Part shown: piece after piece, positions 51,929-60,893 of the stretch
Layout: each line of letters starts with the position of its first letter
Position numbering within the stretch: position 1 is the first letter of the stretch
Assembly (NCBI RefSeq): GCF_900167435.1
Contig: NZ_FUWS01000006.1
Span: 310,001-374,000, forward strand
Length of the DNA: 64,000 nt
Source of the DNA: Marinactinospora thermotolerans DSM 45154
GTDB lineage: Bacteria; Actinomycetota; Actinomycetes; Streptosporangiales; Streptosporangiaceae
Direction of reading: 5' to 3'
The notes under the pieces: generated by a model
The model's input: the letters and a program-made list of their open reading frames with translations, nothing else
Database searches by the model: none
What the model was told of the DNA's origin: nothing
Position numbers and translations under genes: made by a program

Positions 51929-54685
51929 TCACCAGCCGAACGGATTGCCGTCCGGATCCTCTGGACGTCCGGGATCCCCCGTGTTGTTGTCCCCCCAACC
52001 GGGACCGTCCGGTTGTTCGGGATCGGGCGTCTCCTCCTGGCACTGCGGAAGCCACGACTGCTCCTCGCAGTCGGGCCGGCCCGGCTGCGCCGGCTCCGAG
52101 TGGGACGGGGTGGGGTCGGGCGACTCCGACTGCGTGGTGCTCGGGGTCGGCTCGGGCGAGTCGGAGGGCTCCGGCTCATCCGACGGCTCGGGGGTGGGCG
52201 TCGGGACGAAGCTCTGCGGGCTGCCGACGTTGGCCCGGCCCGGGAACTGCTGGATCTCCTGCCCCTCCATCGCCTTGGTCATGAACGCCTTCCAGATCTT
52301 GGCCGACGTCGTACCACCGTAGACGTCGCTGCCCAGACCGGGGATCTCCAGCGGCTGGTTGTCGCTGCGGTGCAGGCCGACCGCTGCGGACAGCTGCGGG
52401 GTGTACCCCACGAACCAGGCCGACGTCGCCTGGTTGGACGTACCGGTCTTGCCGGCGACCGGACGGCCGTCGGGCAGGGCGGCCTCCTTGCCACCGCCGT
52501 TCTCGACCACCTGGGTCATGGCGTAGGTGGCGTCGGCGGCGACCTCGGCGCTGAAGGCGCGGCTGCCTCCGGCGTCGATGATGTCCTGGTCCTTGGGGCG
52601 CAGGATCTCGCCGTTGCGGTCCTTGACCTCGGTGATCATGTGCTGCGGCAGGTGCATGCCCTTGTTGGCGAAGGTGGCGTAGCCGGCGGCCTGGTCCAGC
52701 GCCGTGACCGACATGGTGCCCAGGACGACGTTGGAGCCGATGGCGGTGACGGTCTCGCGCCGGCTCTCGGGGATGCCCGAGCGCTCCGCCGTGGCGACGA
52801 CCTCCTCGGGGCCGACGATCTCGGCCAGCTTGACGTAGCTGGTGTTGACCGAGTCGGCGGTCGACTGGACGAGGTCGACCGGGCCGTAGGAGACGTCGCT
52901 GTCGTTTTGGATCGGCTCGCTGATGCCGGCGAAGGTCTGCGGGGAGTCACCGTCGAAGGTGCTGTCCAGGCTGATGCCCTGGGACAGGCCCGCGGCCAGC
53001 GCGTAGGGCTTGAAGGCCGAACCGGCCTGCCCCTGCTGGATGAGCGAGTTGTCCGCGTCGGTCAGCGGGTCGGTTCCCCCGTAGAACGCCTTGATCTCGC
53101 CGGTGGCCGGCTCGACCGCGGCCAGGCCGAAGTTGGTCTCCTCGGGGATGCTCTCGAAGCTGGGGAGCGTGCTGGTGACGGCCTCCTCGGCGGCGATCAT
53201 CAGGTCCTCCTCCAGGGAGGTCTTCACCTGGTAGCCACCGACCGCGTACTGCTCGGCGGTGAGGTCGTAGCGGTTCTCCAGCTCCCGCTTGACCGCCTCC
53301 TGGATGTAGCCCCGGTAGCCCGCGTAGTTGTCGCCGGCCTCCAGGGGCGCGGTCTCGGGGAACTCCAGTTTGTCGGCCTCCTCCTGGCTGATGCCGAGGT
53401 TCGGGTCCTCCTCGTGCATCGCGACCATGCCGTCGACCGTGTACTGCCAGCGTTCCTTGAGGATCTTCTCCATCTCCGAGCCCGGCTGGACGTTCTCGAA
53501 GTTGCTGGGCTGCTGGATGATCGTGCCGATGAACGCGCCCTCGGCCGCGTCGAGGTCCTCGACGTTCTTGTCGAAGTAGGCCTGCGCGGCGGCCTGGACG
53601 CCGCTGGCGCCACGGCCGAAGTAGATCGTGTTGAGGTACTGGGTGAGGATCTCGTCCTTGCTCAGCGACTGCTCGACCTTCAGCGAGATCAGGATCTCCT
53701 TGATCTTGCGCAGGTAGGAGCGGTCCTGGCTGAGGCCGTCGTAGTAGTTACGCGCCATCTGCTGGGTGATGGTCGATCCACCACCGGCGCTACCGCCGGA
53801 CAGGACCGCGCGCAGCATGCCCGTGGGCGAGATCGCCGGGTCGGTGTAGAAGGTGCGCTGCTCGGAGGCGAGCACGCCGTTGACCACGGTCTGGGGGATC
53901 TGCTCCCGAGTGACCGGGATGCGGTTGACCTCACCGAAGGAGGTGGCCTCGGAGCCGTCGGCGAACGTGACCGAGGTGGCGGCCTGCTCGACGCTGGCCT
54001 GGGCGTCCATGTCCGCCGCGTCGGGCAGCTGGGCGTAGGCGATGCCGAACGCCGCGACACACACGACGAAGATGACGCCGCAGGAGATCAGGACCGGCTT
54101 CCAGGTCTTGGCGAAGAAGCGCTTGAGCGGGCCGCGCTCGTCGATCTCCTCGTCGTGGTCCTTGGAGCGGCGCCGTCCGCGCGGAGGAGGCGCGGCGGCG
54201 CGGCGGCGCCCTCCGGCCTCGGAGCGTGCGCCGCTGGTGGCGCGACGGCCGCCGCGGTCGTCGTCGTAGTCGTCGCGTGCCCGGCGGCGCGGCGGGCGGT
54301 CGTCGTCGTAGTCGTCGCGTGCCCGGCGGCGCGAGGGACGGTCGTCCTCGTAGCCGTCACGGGGGCGGCGTGCCGCGCGGTCGTCGTCGTATCCCGACGA
54401 GGCCCTGCGGCGCCCTCCCTCCCGGCCGTTCTCCGCGCGCGCCGCGGAGGAACGCCGCTGCGAGCGCTCGTCGTCGTAGTCGTTCCGGGAACGGCGCGGA
54501 CGTCGTTCGCGCTCGTCATCCCAGAAACCACCGTCTGCATCACTGGCCCGGCGGCGACCGGCAGCGGCGCGCTCGTCCTCGGCGTAGCCGTCCCGGCCAC
54601 GCCTGCCGCCGTTGCCGCGCGGGTTCTCCACCGGGCCATCGGCCCGGCGGCGTCCGCCAGCGCTCCGTCGTCTTTCGGTACTCAC
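51929..54685 (-). CDS. Bifunctional penicillin-binding protein (class A, PonA-type)
   Basis: A 918-residue class A PBP that polymerises and cross-links peptidoglycan outside the membrane. Residues 1-180 are cytosolic, disordered and rich in Arg/Asp, with short tandem repeats. One membrane helix lies at about 195-215 (LISCGVIFVVCVAAFGIAYA). The glycosyltransferase domain includes SEQRTFYTDPAISPTGMLRA (catalytic Glu about 273), GGSTITQQMARNYY and YLNTIYFGRGASGV. The transpeptidase domain shows SxxK in GSAFKPYALA (about 555), SVN (about 610) and KTGTSN (about 745). A Pro/Ser/Glu-rich tail ends the protein. GTG 54685 is the start. It forms a unit with the GT87-like gene and diverges from padR. 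Confidence 0.95.
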   Translation of the reverse strand: MSTERRRSAGGRRRADGPVENPRGNGGRRGRDGYAEDERAAAGRRRASDADGGFWDDERERRPRRSRNDYDDERSQRRSSAARAENGREGGRRRASSGYDDDRAARRPRDGYEDDRPSRRRARDDYDDDRPPRRRARDDYDDDRGGRRATSGARSEAGGRRRAAAPPPRGRRRSKDHDEEIDERGPLKRFFAKTWKPVLISCGVIFVVCVAAFGIAYAQLPDAADMDAQASVEQAATSVTFADGSEATSFGEVNRIPVTREQIPQTVVNGVLASEQRTFYTDPAISPTGMLRAVLSGGSAGGGSTITQQMARNYYDGLSQDRSYLRKIKEILISLKVEQSLSKDEILTQYLNTIYFGRGASGVQAAAQAYFDKNVEDLDAAEGAFIGTIIQQPSNFENVQPGSEMEKILKERWQYTVDGMVAMHEEDPNLGISQEEADKLEFPETAPLEAGDNYAGYRGYIQEAVKRELENRYDLTAEQYAVGGYQVKTSLEEDLMIAAEEAVTSTLPSFESIPEETNFGLAAVEPATGEIKAFYGGTDPLTDADNSLIQQGQAGSAFKPYALAAGLSQGISLDSTFDGDSPQTFAGISEPIQNDSDVSYGPVDLVQSTADSVNTSYVKLAEIVGPEEVVATAERSGIPESRRETVTAIGSNVVLGTMSVTALDQAAGYATFANKGMHLPQHMITEVKDRNGEILRPKDQDIIDAGGSRAFSAEVAADATYAMTQVVENGGGKEAALPDGRPVAGKTGTSNQATSAWFVGYTPQLSAAVGLHRSDNQPLEIPGLGSDVYGGTTSAKIWKAFMTKAMEGQEIQQFPGRANVGSPQSFVPTPTPEPSDEPEPSDSPEPTPSTTQSESPDPTPSHSEPAQPGRPDCEEQSWLPQCQEETPDPEQPDGPGWGDNNTGDPGRPEDPDGNPFGW
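54256..54381. repeat. 42-bp tandem repeat inside the PBP gene
   Basis: Three consecutive 42-nt units begin at 54256, 54298 and 54340. The first 35 nt of units 1 and 2 are identical (GGTCGTCGTCGTAGTCGTCG...) and unit 3 is diverged. They encode the cytosolic repeat RRRARDDYDDDRPP of alternating Arg and Asp clusters. Confidence 0.85.
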
Positions 54686-55497
54686 GCGTCCTCGTTTGTT
54701 GTGATACGGCCGATGGGCCTTACGACCGGGGTGGGAGGGGCAGCTCGTTCCCCCTGCCAGGAACGGATCCAGCGATGTGGGCGAGCGGTCTCCCGCCGTT
54801 TCCGGTCCGGGAAACGGGCGGGATCTCGGGGATCTCGCCGATCCACCGAATACGTCGGCTGCTGCTTCCTCCTGTCGGTGACCTATCGGGACGAAAAGCT
54901 ACGCGGCGCGCCCCACCGCCTCGCACACGCCGCCCGGGGCGACCATGTGTGGAGGCCTGTGGCCGGGGTAGATATGCTCCCGGCGCGGTCGCGCCATCGC
55001 TCCTTCCTGCGCCGTCCGGACTGGACGGCAGACCGGCTCCCCTGGTCCGGGGGGCTCGTCCGTGCGCTGCACAGCGTGACGCCGGGGGAGGGCGTCAGCC
55101 CTGAGAGCGATCGTTACGTTAGGGCGGGGGCGCCACATAGCACAACCCAGGCGTGAGCGTACCTGCCGGCGGAACCCCTCCGTCGCAATCGGCTCCCCAT
55201 GACACACGGTTGTCAGCGTACGTCGTGTGAGGCGGAGCCGGGCCTTCGGATCGTCCGAAGTCTCTCCTTATCCGGATTCCCGCAGTTCACAGTACCCATA
55301 TCGGGGAATTCCAGAAGTCCACACAAAGCGTTTGCCGGTGTCGCCGGGGCGTCTTGGGATGCCCATATATCGCTTCGATATAGTCATTTCTGCACAAAAC
55401 ACGTGTACGCGCATACTCCTCTCTCCCTCGGAGAGGAGAGTGCCTGGCACGGCACCGGCGGAGCCCGGTGTCCCGAGGAGGTTGGGAGGTGAGCCGG
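54686..55497. promoter_or_regulatory. Divergent region PBP / padR-ino1 with a PadR-like operator
   Basis: An 812-bp gap with no supportable frame. At 55367-55383, TATATCG-CTT-CGATATA is a perfect 7-bp dyad in an AT-rich island, 114 bp before padR. ACACGTGT (about 55400-55407) is a second, small palindrome. CTCTCC-CTC-GGAGAG (55422-55436) can form a hairpin in the leader. The first dyad is the best candidate operator for autoregulation by the PadR protein. Confidence 0.6.
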
Positions 55498-56118
55498 ATG
55501 GGCACGCGCAGGACACACGTCCTCGAACTCGCGGTCCTCGGCCTCCTCGACGCCGCCCCCTTGCACGGTTACGAGCTCCGCAAGCGCCTCGCCCAGGAAC
55601 TGGGGACGCTCCGGACCTTCTCCTACGGCTCTCTCTACCCCTGCCTGAGGAGACTGCTCGACGAGGGACTCGTCACGCAGACGCCCGACGGGTCCGGCCC
55701 GTCGCGGGGACGGCGATCGCGCATCGTCTACCGGCTGACCGGAGCCGGACGGGACCGCCTGGACCGTCTCCTCTCCGAGGTCGGACCGGCGGCCTGCGAC
55801 GACGAGTGCTTCGGCGTCCACTTCGCGCTGTTCGGGCGTACCCGCGCGGATGTGCGCGTACGCATCCTCGAAGCCCGCCGTGACCGGCTCCGGCGCCAAC
55901 TGGACCACGCGAACCAACGCCTGGACCAGGTGGCCGGCCGCTGCGACGGCTACCTGTTCGAACTGAACCGCCACAGCGTGGAGTCGGTGGAACGCGAAGT
56001 CCACTGGCTCGACGACCTGATCGACAGAGAACGGCGCGGCCCGGAAGGCGCGGCCACACTCGGCGGACGGACCGACCCGGGGCAACCGGGTTCCGCCCCG
56101 CCCGCACGTCCACAGTGA
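55498..56118 (+). CDS. PadR-family transcriptional regulator
   Basis: A 206-residue regulator. The N-terminal winged helix (about 8-90) has [47 protein letters not shown] and [18 protein letters not shown], the PadR pattern. A C-terminal dimerising helical domain contains [26 protein letters not shown] and [10 protein letters not shown]. It binds dyad operators and is usually released by a small-molecule ligand. ATG 55498 has GGGAGG 8 nt upstream. It is followed 65 nt later by ino1, so it likely controls, and is co-transcribed with, inositol synthesis. A clean dyad lies upstream of its start. Confidence 0.92.
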   Translation: MGTRRTHVLELAVLGLLDAAPLHGYELRKRLAQELGTLRTFSYGSLYPCLRRLLDEGLVTQTPDGSGPSRGRRSRIVYRLTGAGRDRLDRLLSEVGPAACDDECFGVHFALFGRTRADVRVRILEARRDRLRRQLDHANQRLDQVAGRCDGYLFELNRHSVESVEREVHWLDDLIDRERRGPEGAATLGGRTDPGQPGSAPPARPQ

Positions 56119-56183
56119 ACGGTGCCGGCCGCGGACCGGCGCACGAACGCATTCCGTCAGCAAAGAAGAAGGAGCAAGTGCCA

Positions 56184-57263
56184 ATGGGTTCGGTACGCGT
56201 CGCCATCGTGGGCGTCGGCAACTGCGCGGCCTCGCTCGTCCAGGGCGTCCACTACTACCGGGACGCCGACCCCGAGTCCCGGGTCCCCGGCCTGATGCAC
56301 GTCCGCTTCGGCCCCTACCACGTGCGGGACGTGGAGTTCGTCGCGGCGTTCGACGTCGACGCCAAGAAGGTCGGCCACGACCTCGCCGACGCGATCAACG
56401 CCAGCGAGAACAACACCATCAAGATCTGCGACGTCCCGCCGACCGGCGTGACCGTCCAGCGCGGACCGACCTACGACGGGCTGGGACGCTACTACCGCGA
56501 GACGATCGAGGAGTCCACCGAGGACGCGGTGGACGTCGTCGCCACCCTGAAGGCGGCCAAGGCCGATGTCCTGGTGTCCTACCTCCCGGTGGGCTCGGAG
56601 GAGGCCGACCGCTTCTACGCGCAGTGCGCGATCGACGCGGGGGTCGCGTTCGTCAACGCGCTTCCCGTGTTCATCGCCTCCGACCCCGAATGGGCCAAGA
56701 AGTTCACCGACGCCGGCGTGCCGATCGTGGGCGACGACATCAAGTCACAGGTCGGCGCCACCATCACGCACCGGGTCCTGTCGAAGCTGTTCGAGGACCG
56801 GGGCGTCGTCGTGGACCGCACCTACCAGCTCAACTTCGGCGGCAACATGGACTTCAAGAACATGCTCGAACGCGAGCGCCTGGAGTCCAAGAAGATCTCT
56901 AAGACCCAGTCGGTCACCTCCCAGATCCCGCACGAGCTCAAGGCCGGCTCGGTGCACATCGGTCCCTCGGACCACGTGCCGTGGCTGGACGACCGCAAGT
57001 GGGCCTACGTCCGGCTGGAGGGCCGCGCGTTCGGCGACGTGCCGTTGAACCTGGAGTACAAGCTGGAGGTGTGGGACTCCCCCAACTCGGCCGGCATCAT
57101 CATCGACGCCGTCCGCGCCGCCAAGATCGCCAAGGACCGCGGCATCGGCGGCCCGATCCTGTCGGCCTCCTCCTACTTCATGAAGTCGCCGCCGGTCCAG
57201 TACTCCGACAGCGAGGCGCACGCGGCGGTGGAACGGTTCATCGCCGGCGAGACCGAGCGCTGA
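56184..57263 (+). CDS. ino1: Myo-inositol-1-phosphate synthase
   Basis: A 359-residue NAD-dependent enzyme converting glucose-6-phosphate to 1D-myo-inositol-3-phosphate, the entry to phosphatidylinositol and mycothiol in actinobacteria. The features are NAD-binding [53 protein letters not shown], the catalytic-lysine segments [15 protein letters not shown] and [26 protein letters not shown], and [19 protein letters not shown] 56184 fits the family length; AAGGAG precedes it by about 11 nt. It is downstream of a padR gene and ends with a strong hairpin. Confidence 0.97.
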   Translation: MGSVRVAIVGVGNCAASLVQGVHYYRDADPESRVPGLMHVRFGPYHVRDVEFVAAFDVDAKKVGHDLADAINASENNTIKICDVPPTGVTVQRGPTYDGLGRYYRETIEESTEDAVDVVATLKAAKADVLVSYLPVGSEEADRFYAQCAIDAGVAFVNALPVFIASDPEWAKKFTDAGVPIVGDDIKSQVGATITHRVLSKLFEDRGVVVDRTYQLNFGGNMDFKNMLERERLESKKISKTQSVTSQIPHELKAGSVHIGPSDHVPWLDDRKWAYVRLEGRAFGDVPLNLEYKLEVWDSPNSAGIIIDAVRAAKIAKDRGIGGPILSASSYFMKSPPVQYSDSEAHAAVERFIAGETER

Positions 57264-57276
57264 GCCCGTCCTTGCC

Positions 57277-57319
57277 GCGCGGGGGCGGGACCACCTTCGG
57301 GTGGTTCCCGCCCCCGCGC
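57277..57319 (+). terminator. Terminator of ino1
   Basis: GCGCGGGGGCGGGACCACC (57277-57295) pairs with GGTGGTTCCCGCCCCCGCGC (57300-57319) with one bulged T. The loop is TTCG. It lies 13 nt after the ino1 stop codon. Confidence 0.9.
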
Positions 57320-57462
57320 CCGTCGCAGTCCCCGGCGGCCCTCCCGGGATGATCGGGACGCCGTGCCGTCCCCGTCCCGCGCGACACCGCGCGGAAGGTC
57401 GCGGCGCCGGCGCGGAAACCGCCCGGCACGCCACGCCCTCGGCCGAGCCGTAGCCTTGGGCC

Positions 57463-58755
57463 GTGTCCTTCCTCGGCGATCTGCGCGAAGTCCTCCGCGG
57501 CGGCCGGTTCCGCCGCCTCTTCGGCACCCGGCTGGTGTCACAGTTCTCCGACGGCGTCTACCAGGCCGGGCTGGCCGGATACGTGTTCTTCTCCCCCGAG
57601 CAGCACACCTCGGCCGCGGACGTGGCGGCGGCCTTCGCCGTGCTGCTGCTGCCCTTCTCGGTGGTGGGCCCCTTCGCCGGTGTCCTCATCGACCGCTGGC
57701 CCCGTCGCCAGATCCTGCTGGTGTCCGCCGTGGGCAAGGCCGCACTGGCCGTGGTGACCGCCGCGCTCGTGGCGACCGGTTCCGACGGGGTCGCGTTCCT
57801 CGCCGCAGCCCTGCTCCTGCTCAGCCTGAACAGGTTCTTCCTCGCCGCGCTGTCGGCCGCGCTGCCGCACGTGGTGGCGCGCGAGAGACTGGTCATGGCC
57901 AACGCGGTGACGCCGACGTGCGGGACCTTCGCGAGCTTCCTGGGCGCCGGCGCCGGGGCCGGCCTGCGGCTGCTCGGCGGTGACGGCCTCCTGGGCACGG
58001 CGCTCATCCTGCTGGGGGCCGGGGTGGGCTTCGCGGCCTCCGCGCTGGTCTCGATCACCCTGGGACGCCGGGAGCTGGGTCCCGACCTGGACGCCCCCGC
58101 CCCGCGGATGCGCTCTGTGCTGGGCGGCGTCGTGACGGGGCTCGCCGACGGCCTGCGCCACGTCGCCGAACGGCGCCCCGCCGGGTACGGGCTGCTGACG
58201 ATCGCCGGCCACAGGTTCGTCTACGGCGTCTCGACGATCATGACGCTGCTGCTCTACAACAACACCTTCACCTCGGGCGGTGTGGCCGGGTTGGCCGGTT
58301 TCTCGGTGACGCTCGCCGCGTCGGGGGCCGGCTTCTTCGTCGGCGCGGTGATCACCCCGTGGGCGACGGCGCGGATGCGCACGGGGACCTGGATCGCGCT
58401 CCTGCTCGCGGGAGGTTGCCTGTCCCTGCCGGTCTTCGGGCTGTCCTTCTCCGCGACGCTGTTCCCCTTCGCCGGATTCGCCCTGGGGGTGGTGTCGCAG
58501 GGGGTGAAGGTCTGTGTCGACACGTTGGTACAGAGCCATGTCGACGACGCCTACCGGGGACGGGTGTTCTCCGTCTACGACATGCTCTTCAACGCCGCGT
58601 TCGTCGCGGCGGCGGCCGTCGCGGCCCCCCTGATCCCCACGTCGGGGGTCTCCGTTCCGGTGCTGCTGGCGATGTCGGCGTGCTACGCGCTGATGTGCGC
58701 CGCCTGGTGGACCGGGACGCGCCGCCCGCGCCCCGCCTCACCGGCCCTCCCCTGA
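57463..58755 (+). CDS. MFS transporter
   Basis: A 430-residue major facilitator with about 12 helices. The N-terminus FRRLFGTRLVSQFSDGVYQAGLAGYVFF, the loop 2-3 motif GVLIDRWPRRQILL (an MFS motif A variant), and the second-half ATARMRTGTWIALLLAG are consistent with the MFS_3/macrolide-efflux-like branch. The substrate cannot be read from the sequence. GTG 57463 (VSFLGDLREVL) is the start; the upstream sequence is only weakly purine-rich. It is convergent with the CCA-adding enzyme gene, with a dyad between them. Confidence 0.9.
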   Translation: MSFLGDLREVLRGGRFRRLFGTRLVSQFSDGVYQAGLAGYVFFSPEQHTSAADVAAAFAVLLLPFSVVGPFAGVLIDRWPRRQILLVSAVGKAALAVVTAALVATGSDGVAFLAAALLLLSLNRFFLAALSAALPHVVARERLVMANAVTPTCGTFASFLGAGAGAGLRLLGGDGLLGTALILLGAGVGFAASALVSITLGRRELGPDLDAPAPRMRSVLGGVVTGLADGLRHVAERRPAGYGLLTIAGHRFVYGVSTIMTLLLYNNTFTSGGVAGLAGFSVTLAASGAGFFVGAVITPWATARMRTGTWIALLLAGGCLSLPVFGLSFSATLFPFAGFALGVVSQGVKVCVDTLVQSHVDDAYRGRVFSVYDMLFNAAFVAAAAVAAPLIPTSGVSVPVLLAMSACYALMCAAWWTGTRRPRPASPALP

Positions 58756-58816
58756 GGACGCGCCGTGCCGGCCCGCGGCGCCGCGCCTCGACCCGCCGGC
58801 TCATCGACATGACCCG

Positions 58817-58858
58817 ACGCCGACACGCCGCCTTGTCGACATACCGGCGTGTCGGCGT
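58817..58858. terminator. 14-bp dyad between convergent genes
   Basis: ACGCCGACACGCCG (58817-58830) is perfectly complementary to CGGCGTGTCGGCGT (58845-58858) across a 14-nt spacer. It lies in the gap between the MFS and CCA-enzyme genes, which converge, so a bidirectional terminator is the simplest reading. Confidence 0.65.
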
Positions 58859-58903
58859 GTCGCGACGGCGTCCGCCCCTCACCACACGGCCGGGCGGACC
58901 ACC

Positions 58904-60418
58904 TCAGACGTTGTCGCGGCCCCACTCCCGCAGCCGCTGCGCGGCGTCCTCCTTGGCCATCGGCCCGTTCTCCAGGCGCAGCTCCAGCAGGAACTGCCAC
59001 GCCCTGCCCACCAGCGGCCCGGGGCCGATCCCGAGGATCTCCTGGATCTCGTTGCCGTCGAGGTCGGGACGGATCCGGTTGAGCTCCTCCTCCTCGGCGA
59101 GCCGGGCGATACGCCGCTCGATGTCGTCGTAGGAACGGGCCAGCGCGGCGGCCTTGCGGCGGTTGCGCGTCGTGCAGTCGGCGCGGGTGAGCACGTGCAA
59201 CCGCTCCAGCAGCGGCCCCGCGTCGCGCGCGTAGCGGCGTACCGCGGAGTCGGTCCACTCGCCCTTGCCATAGCCGTGGAAGCGCAGGTGCAGCGCGACG
59301 AGCTTGCCGACGTCGGCGACCACGTCCTTGGGGAACCGCAGCGCGCCGAGGCGGTTCCTGGTCATCGACGCGCCCACCACCTCGTGGTGGTGGAAGGTCA
59401 CCCGGCCGCCCTCTTCGAAGGCGCGCGTCTTCGGCTTGCCGATGTCGTGCAGCAGGGCCGCCAGCCGCAACACCAGGTCGGGCTCCATCCCCCGCTGGCG
59501 TTCCAGGTCGATCGCCTGGTCCAGGACCGTCAACGAGTGCTCGTAGACGTCCTTGTGCCGGTGGTGCTCGTCGATCTCCAGACGCAACCGGGGGATCTCG
59601 GGAAGGACGTGGTCGGCGATGCCGAGATCGACCATCAGCTCGATGCCCACCCGCGGGTCGGGGCTGAGCAGCAGTTTGACGAGCTCGTCGCGGATGCGCT
59701 CGGCCGAGACGATCCGCAGCCGCTCGGCCATGTCGGAAGCGGCCCTCTTCACCTCGGGCGCGAGCCGGAAACCGAGCTGGGCGGCGAAGCGCACCGCGCG
59801 CATGATGCGCAGGGGATCGTCGCTGAAGGAGTCCTCCGGCCGTCCCGGGGTGCGCAGCATCCGAGCGGCCAGATCGGCCCGTCCACCGAACGGGTCGGCG
59901 AACTCCTGCTGCGGCAGCCGGACCGCCATGGCGTTGACGGTGAAGTCGCGCCGGACGAGGTCCTCCTCCAGCGAGCGCCCGTAGCTCACCTCGGGCTTGC
60001 GCGACTTCGGCTGGTAGGACTCGCTGCGATAGGTCGTGATCTCGAGCTGGTGACCGCCCTTGCGCAGCCCGACCGTGCCGAAGTCGATGCCGACGGTCCA
60101 CACCGCGTCGGCCCACCCGTCGACGAGTTCGAGGACGCGCTGCGGAACGGCGTCGGTCGTCAAGTCCAGGTCGTGGACCGCGCGCCCCAACAGGGCATCA
60201 CGCACGGGACCGCCCACGATCGCCAGCTCGTGGCCTGCGGCGGCGAAACGCTCGCCCAGCTCCTCGACCACGGGGTCGATGGACTCCCGCAGCCCGGACA
60301 GCGCGGCGCGCTGCTCGTCCGTCGGTCCGCCGTCGGCGGCTCTGTCACGAGCGGAAACGGTGGAATCGTCGGCGAGGCGGGGAGACGGCTCATCCCCAGT
60401 CATTCCAGTGTTCGGCAC
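58904..60418 (-). CDS. CCA tRNA nucleotidyltransferase with HD domain
   Basis: A 504-residue enzyme that adds or repairs the 3' CCA of tRNAs. The nucleotidyltransferase head has IVGGPVRDALLGRAVHDLDLTTDA (the Asp-x-Asp metal site), EEDLVRRDFTVNAMAV and DDPLRIMRAVRFAAQLGF. The C-terminal HD domain shows HHRHKDVYEHSL and LAALLHDIGKPKT, giving phosphohydrolase potential. Both serine tRNA genes in this window lack encoded CCA, so such an enzyme is needed. GTG 60418 is used here; an in-frame ATG at 60403 (MTGDEPSPRL) is equally possible. Genomic position next to DUF6049 and murJ is typical of actinobacteria. Confidence 0.95.
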   Translation of the reverse strand: MPNTGMTGDEPSPRLADDSTVSARDRAADGGPTDEQRAALSGLRESIDPVVEELGERFAAAGHELAIVGGPVRDALLGRAVHDLDLTTDAVPQRVLELVDGWADAVWTVGIDFGTVGLRKGGHQLEITTYRSESYQPKSRKPEVSYGRSLEEDLVRRDFTVNAMAVRLPQQEFADPFGGRADLAARMLRTPGRPEDSFSDDPLRIMRAVRFAAQLGFRLAPEVKRAASDMAERLRIVSAERIRDELVKLLLSPDPRVGIELMVDLGIADHVLPEIPRLRLEIDEHHRHKDVYEHSLTVLDQAIDLERQRGMEPDLVLRLAALLHDIGKPKTRAFEEGGRVTFHHHEVVGASMTRNRLGALRFPKDVVADVGKLVALHLRFHGYGKGEWTDSAVRRYARDAGPLLERLHVLTRADCTTRNRRKAAALARSYDDIERRIARLAEEEELNRIRPDLDGNEIQEILGIGPGPLVGRAWQFLLELRLENGPMAKEDAAQRLREWGRDNV

Positions 60419-60893
60419 AGGGACAGAGGTTAGGTGGCCTTTCCCTGAGGTGCGAATCGAATCCCGTTATGAGCTTCGGCATAGCACCTGGACAACGACG
60501 CGAAAAGGAGGCGGGACCCCGGTCCGGGCGCGAAGGAAAGGGCGGCTTCCCTCGGTTATGCCGCGCGAACCCTTCGGAAGTCGGTCCCCGAGACGGTATC
60601 GTCGAAGCAGGCCGGCGCGATCGGCCGGCGGTGTGGCGCGGCGTTCCCGTGCCGGTGACCCCTCCAGGTCGGCCACCGACCGCCCCACTGCGCGACCGCG
60701 ACGCGCGGCCCAGCCCATTCACCCAGAGATGTCCAGCCGAAGACCGGTCCCATGGCCCGGTCCCCGTCATCCGGCGGTTCCACCACGACGCTCCCGCGCC
60801 TTTGAGCCGCAGCCGTTGCTTCCGGAAGTGGGGCCCGCGTCTCGGTGACCACACCGGCTGGCCATTGTCGACCGACCCGGGGATTCCAGAGGC
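60419..60893. other. Divergent intergenic region, no gene recognised
   Basis: A 475-bp gap between the CCA enzyme and the DUF6049 gene. Many actinomycetes carry a Nudix hydrolase gene around here, but I find no Nudix box in any frame. Promoters of both flanking genes must be here; no clear boxes are assigned. Confidence 0.4.

Noticed and set aside
60424-60480. tRNA-Met-like string (GCTCATAAC ... GATTCGATTC) on the minus strand
   Set aside because: The anticodon stem does not pair and no acceptor stem can be built; chance resemblance.
60419-60893. Expected Nudix hydrolase gene between CCA enzyme and DUF6049
   Set aside because: No Nudix box (GX5EX7REUXEEXGU pattern) in any frame, so not reported.
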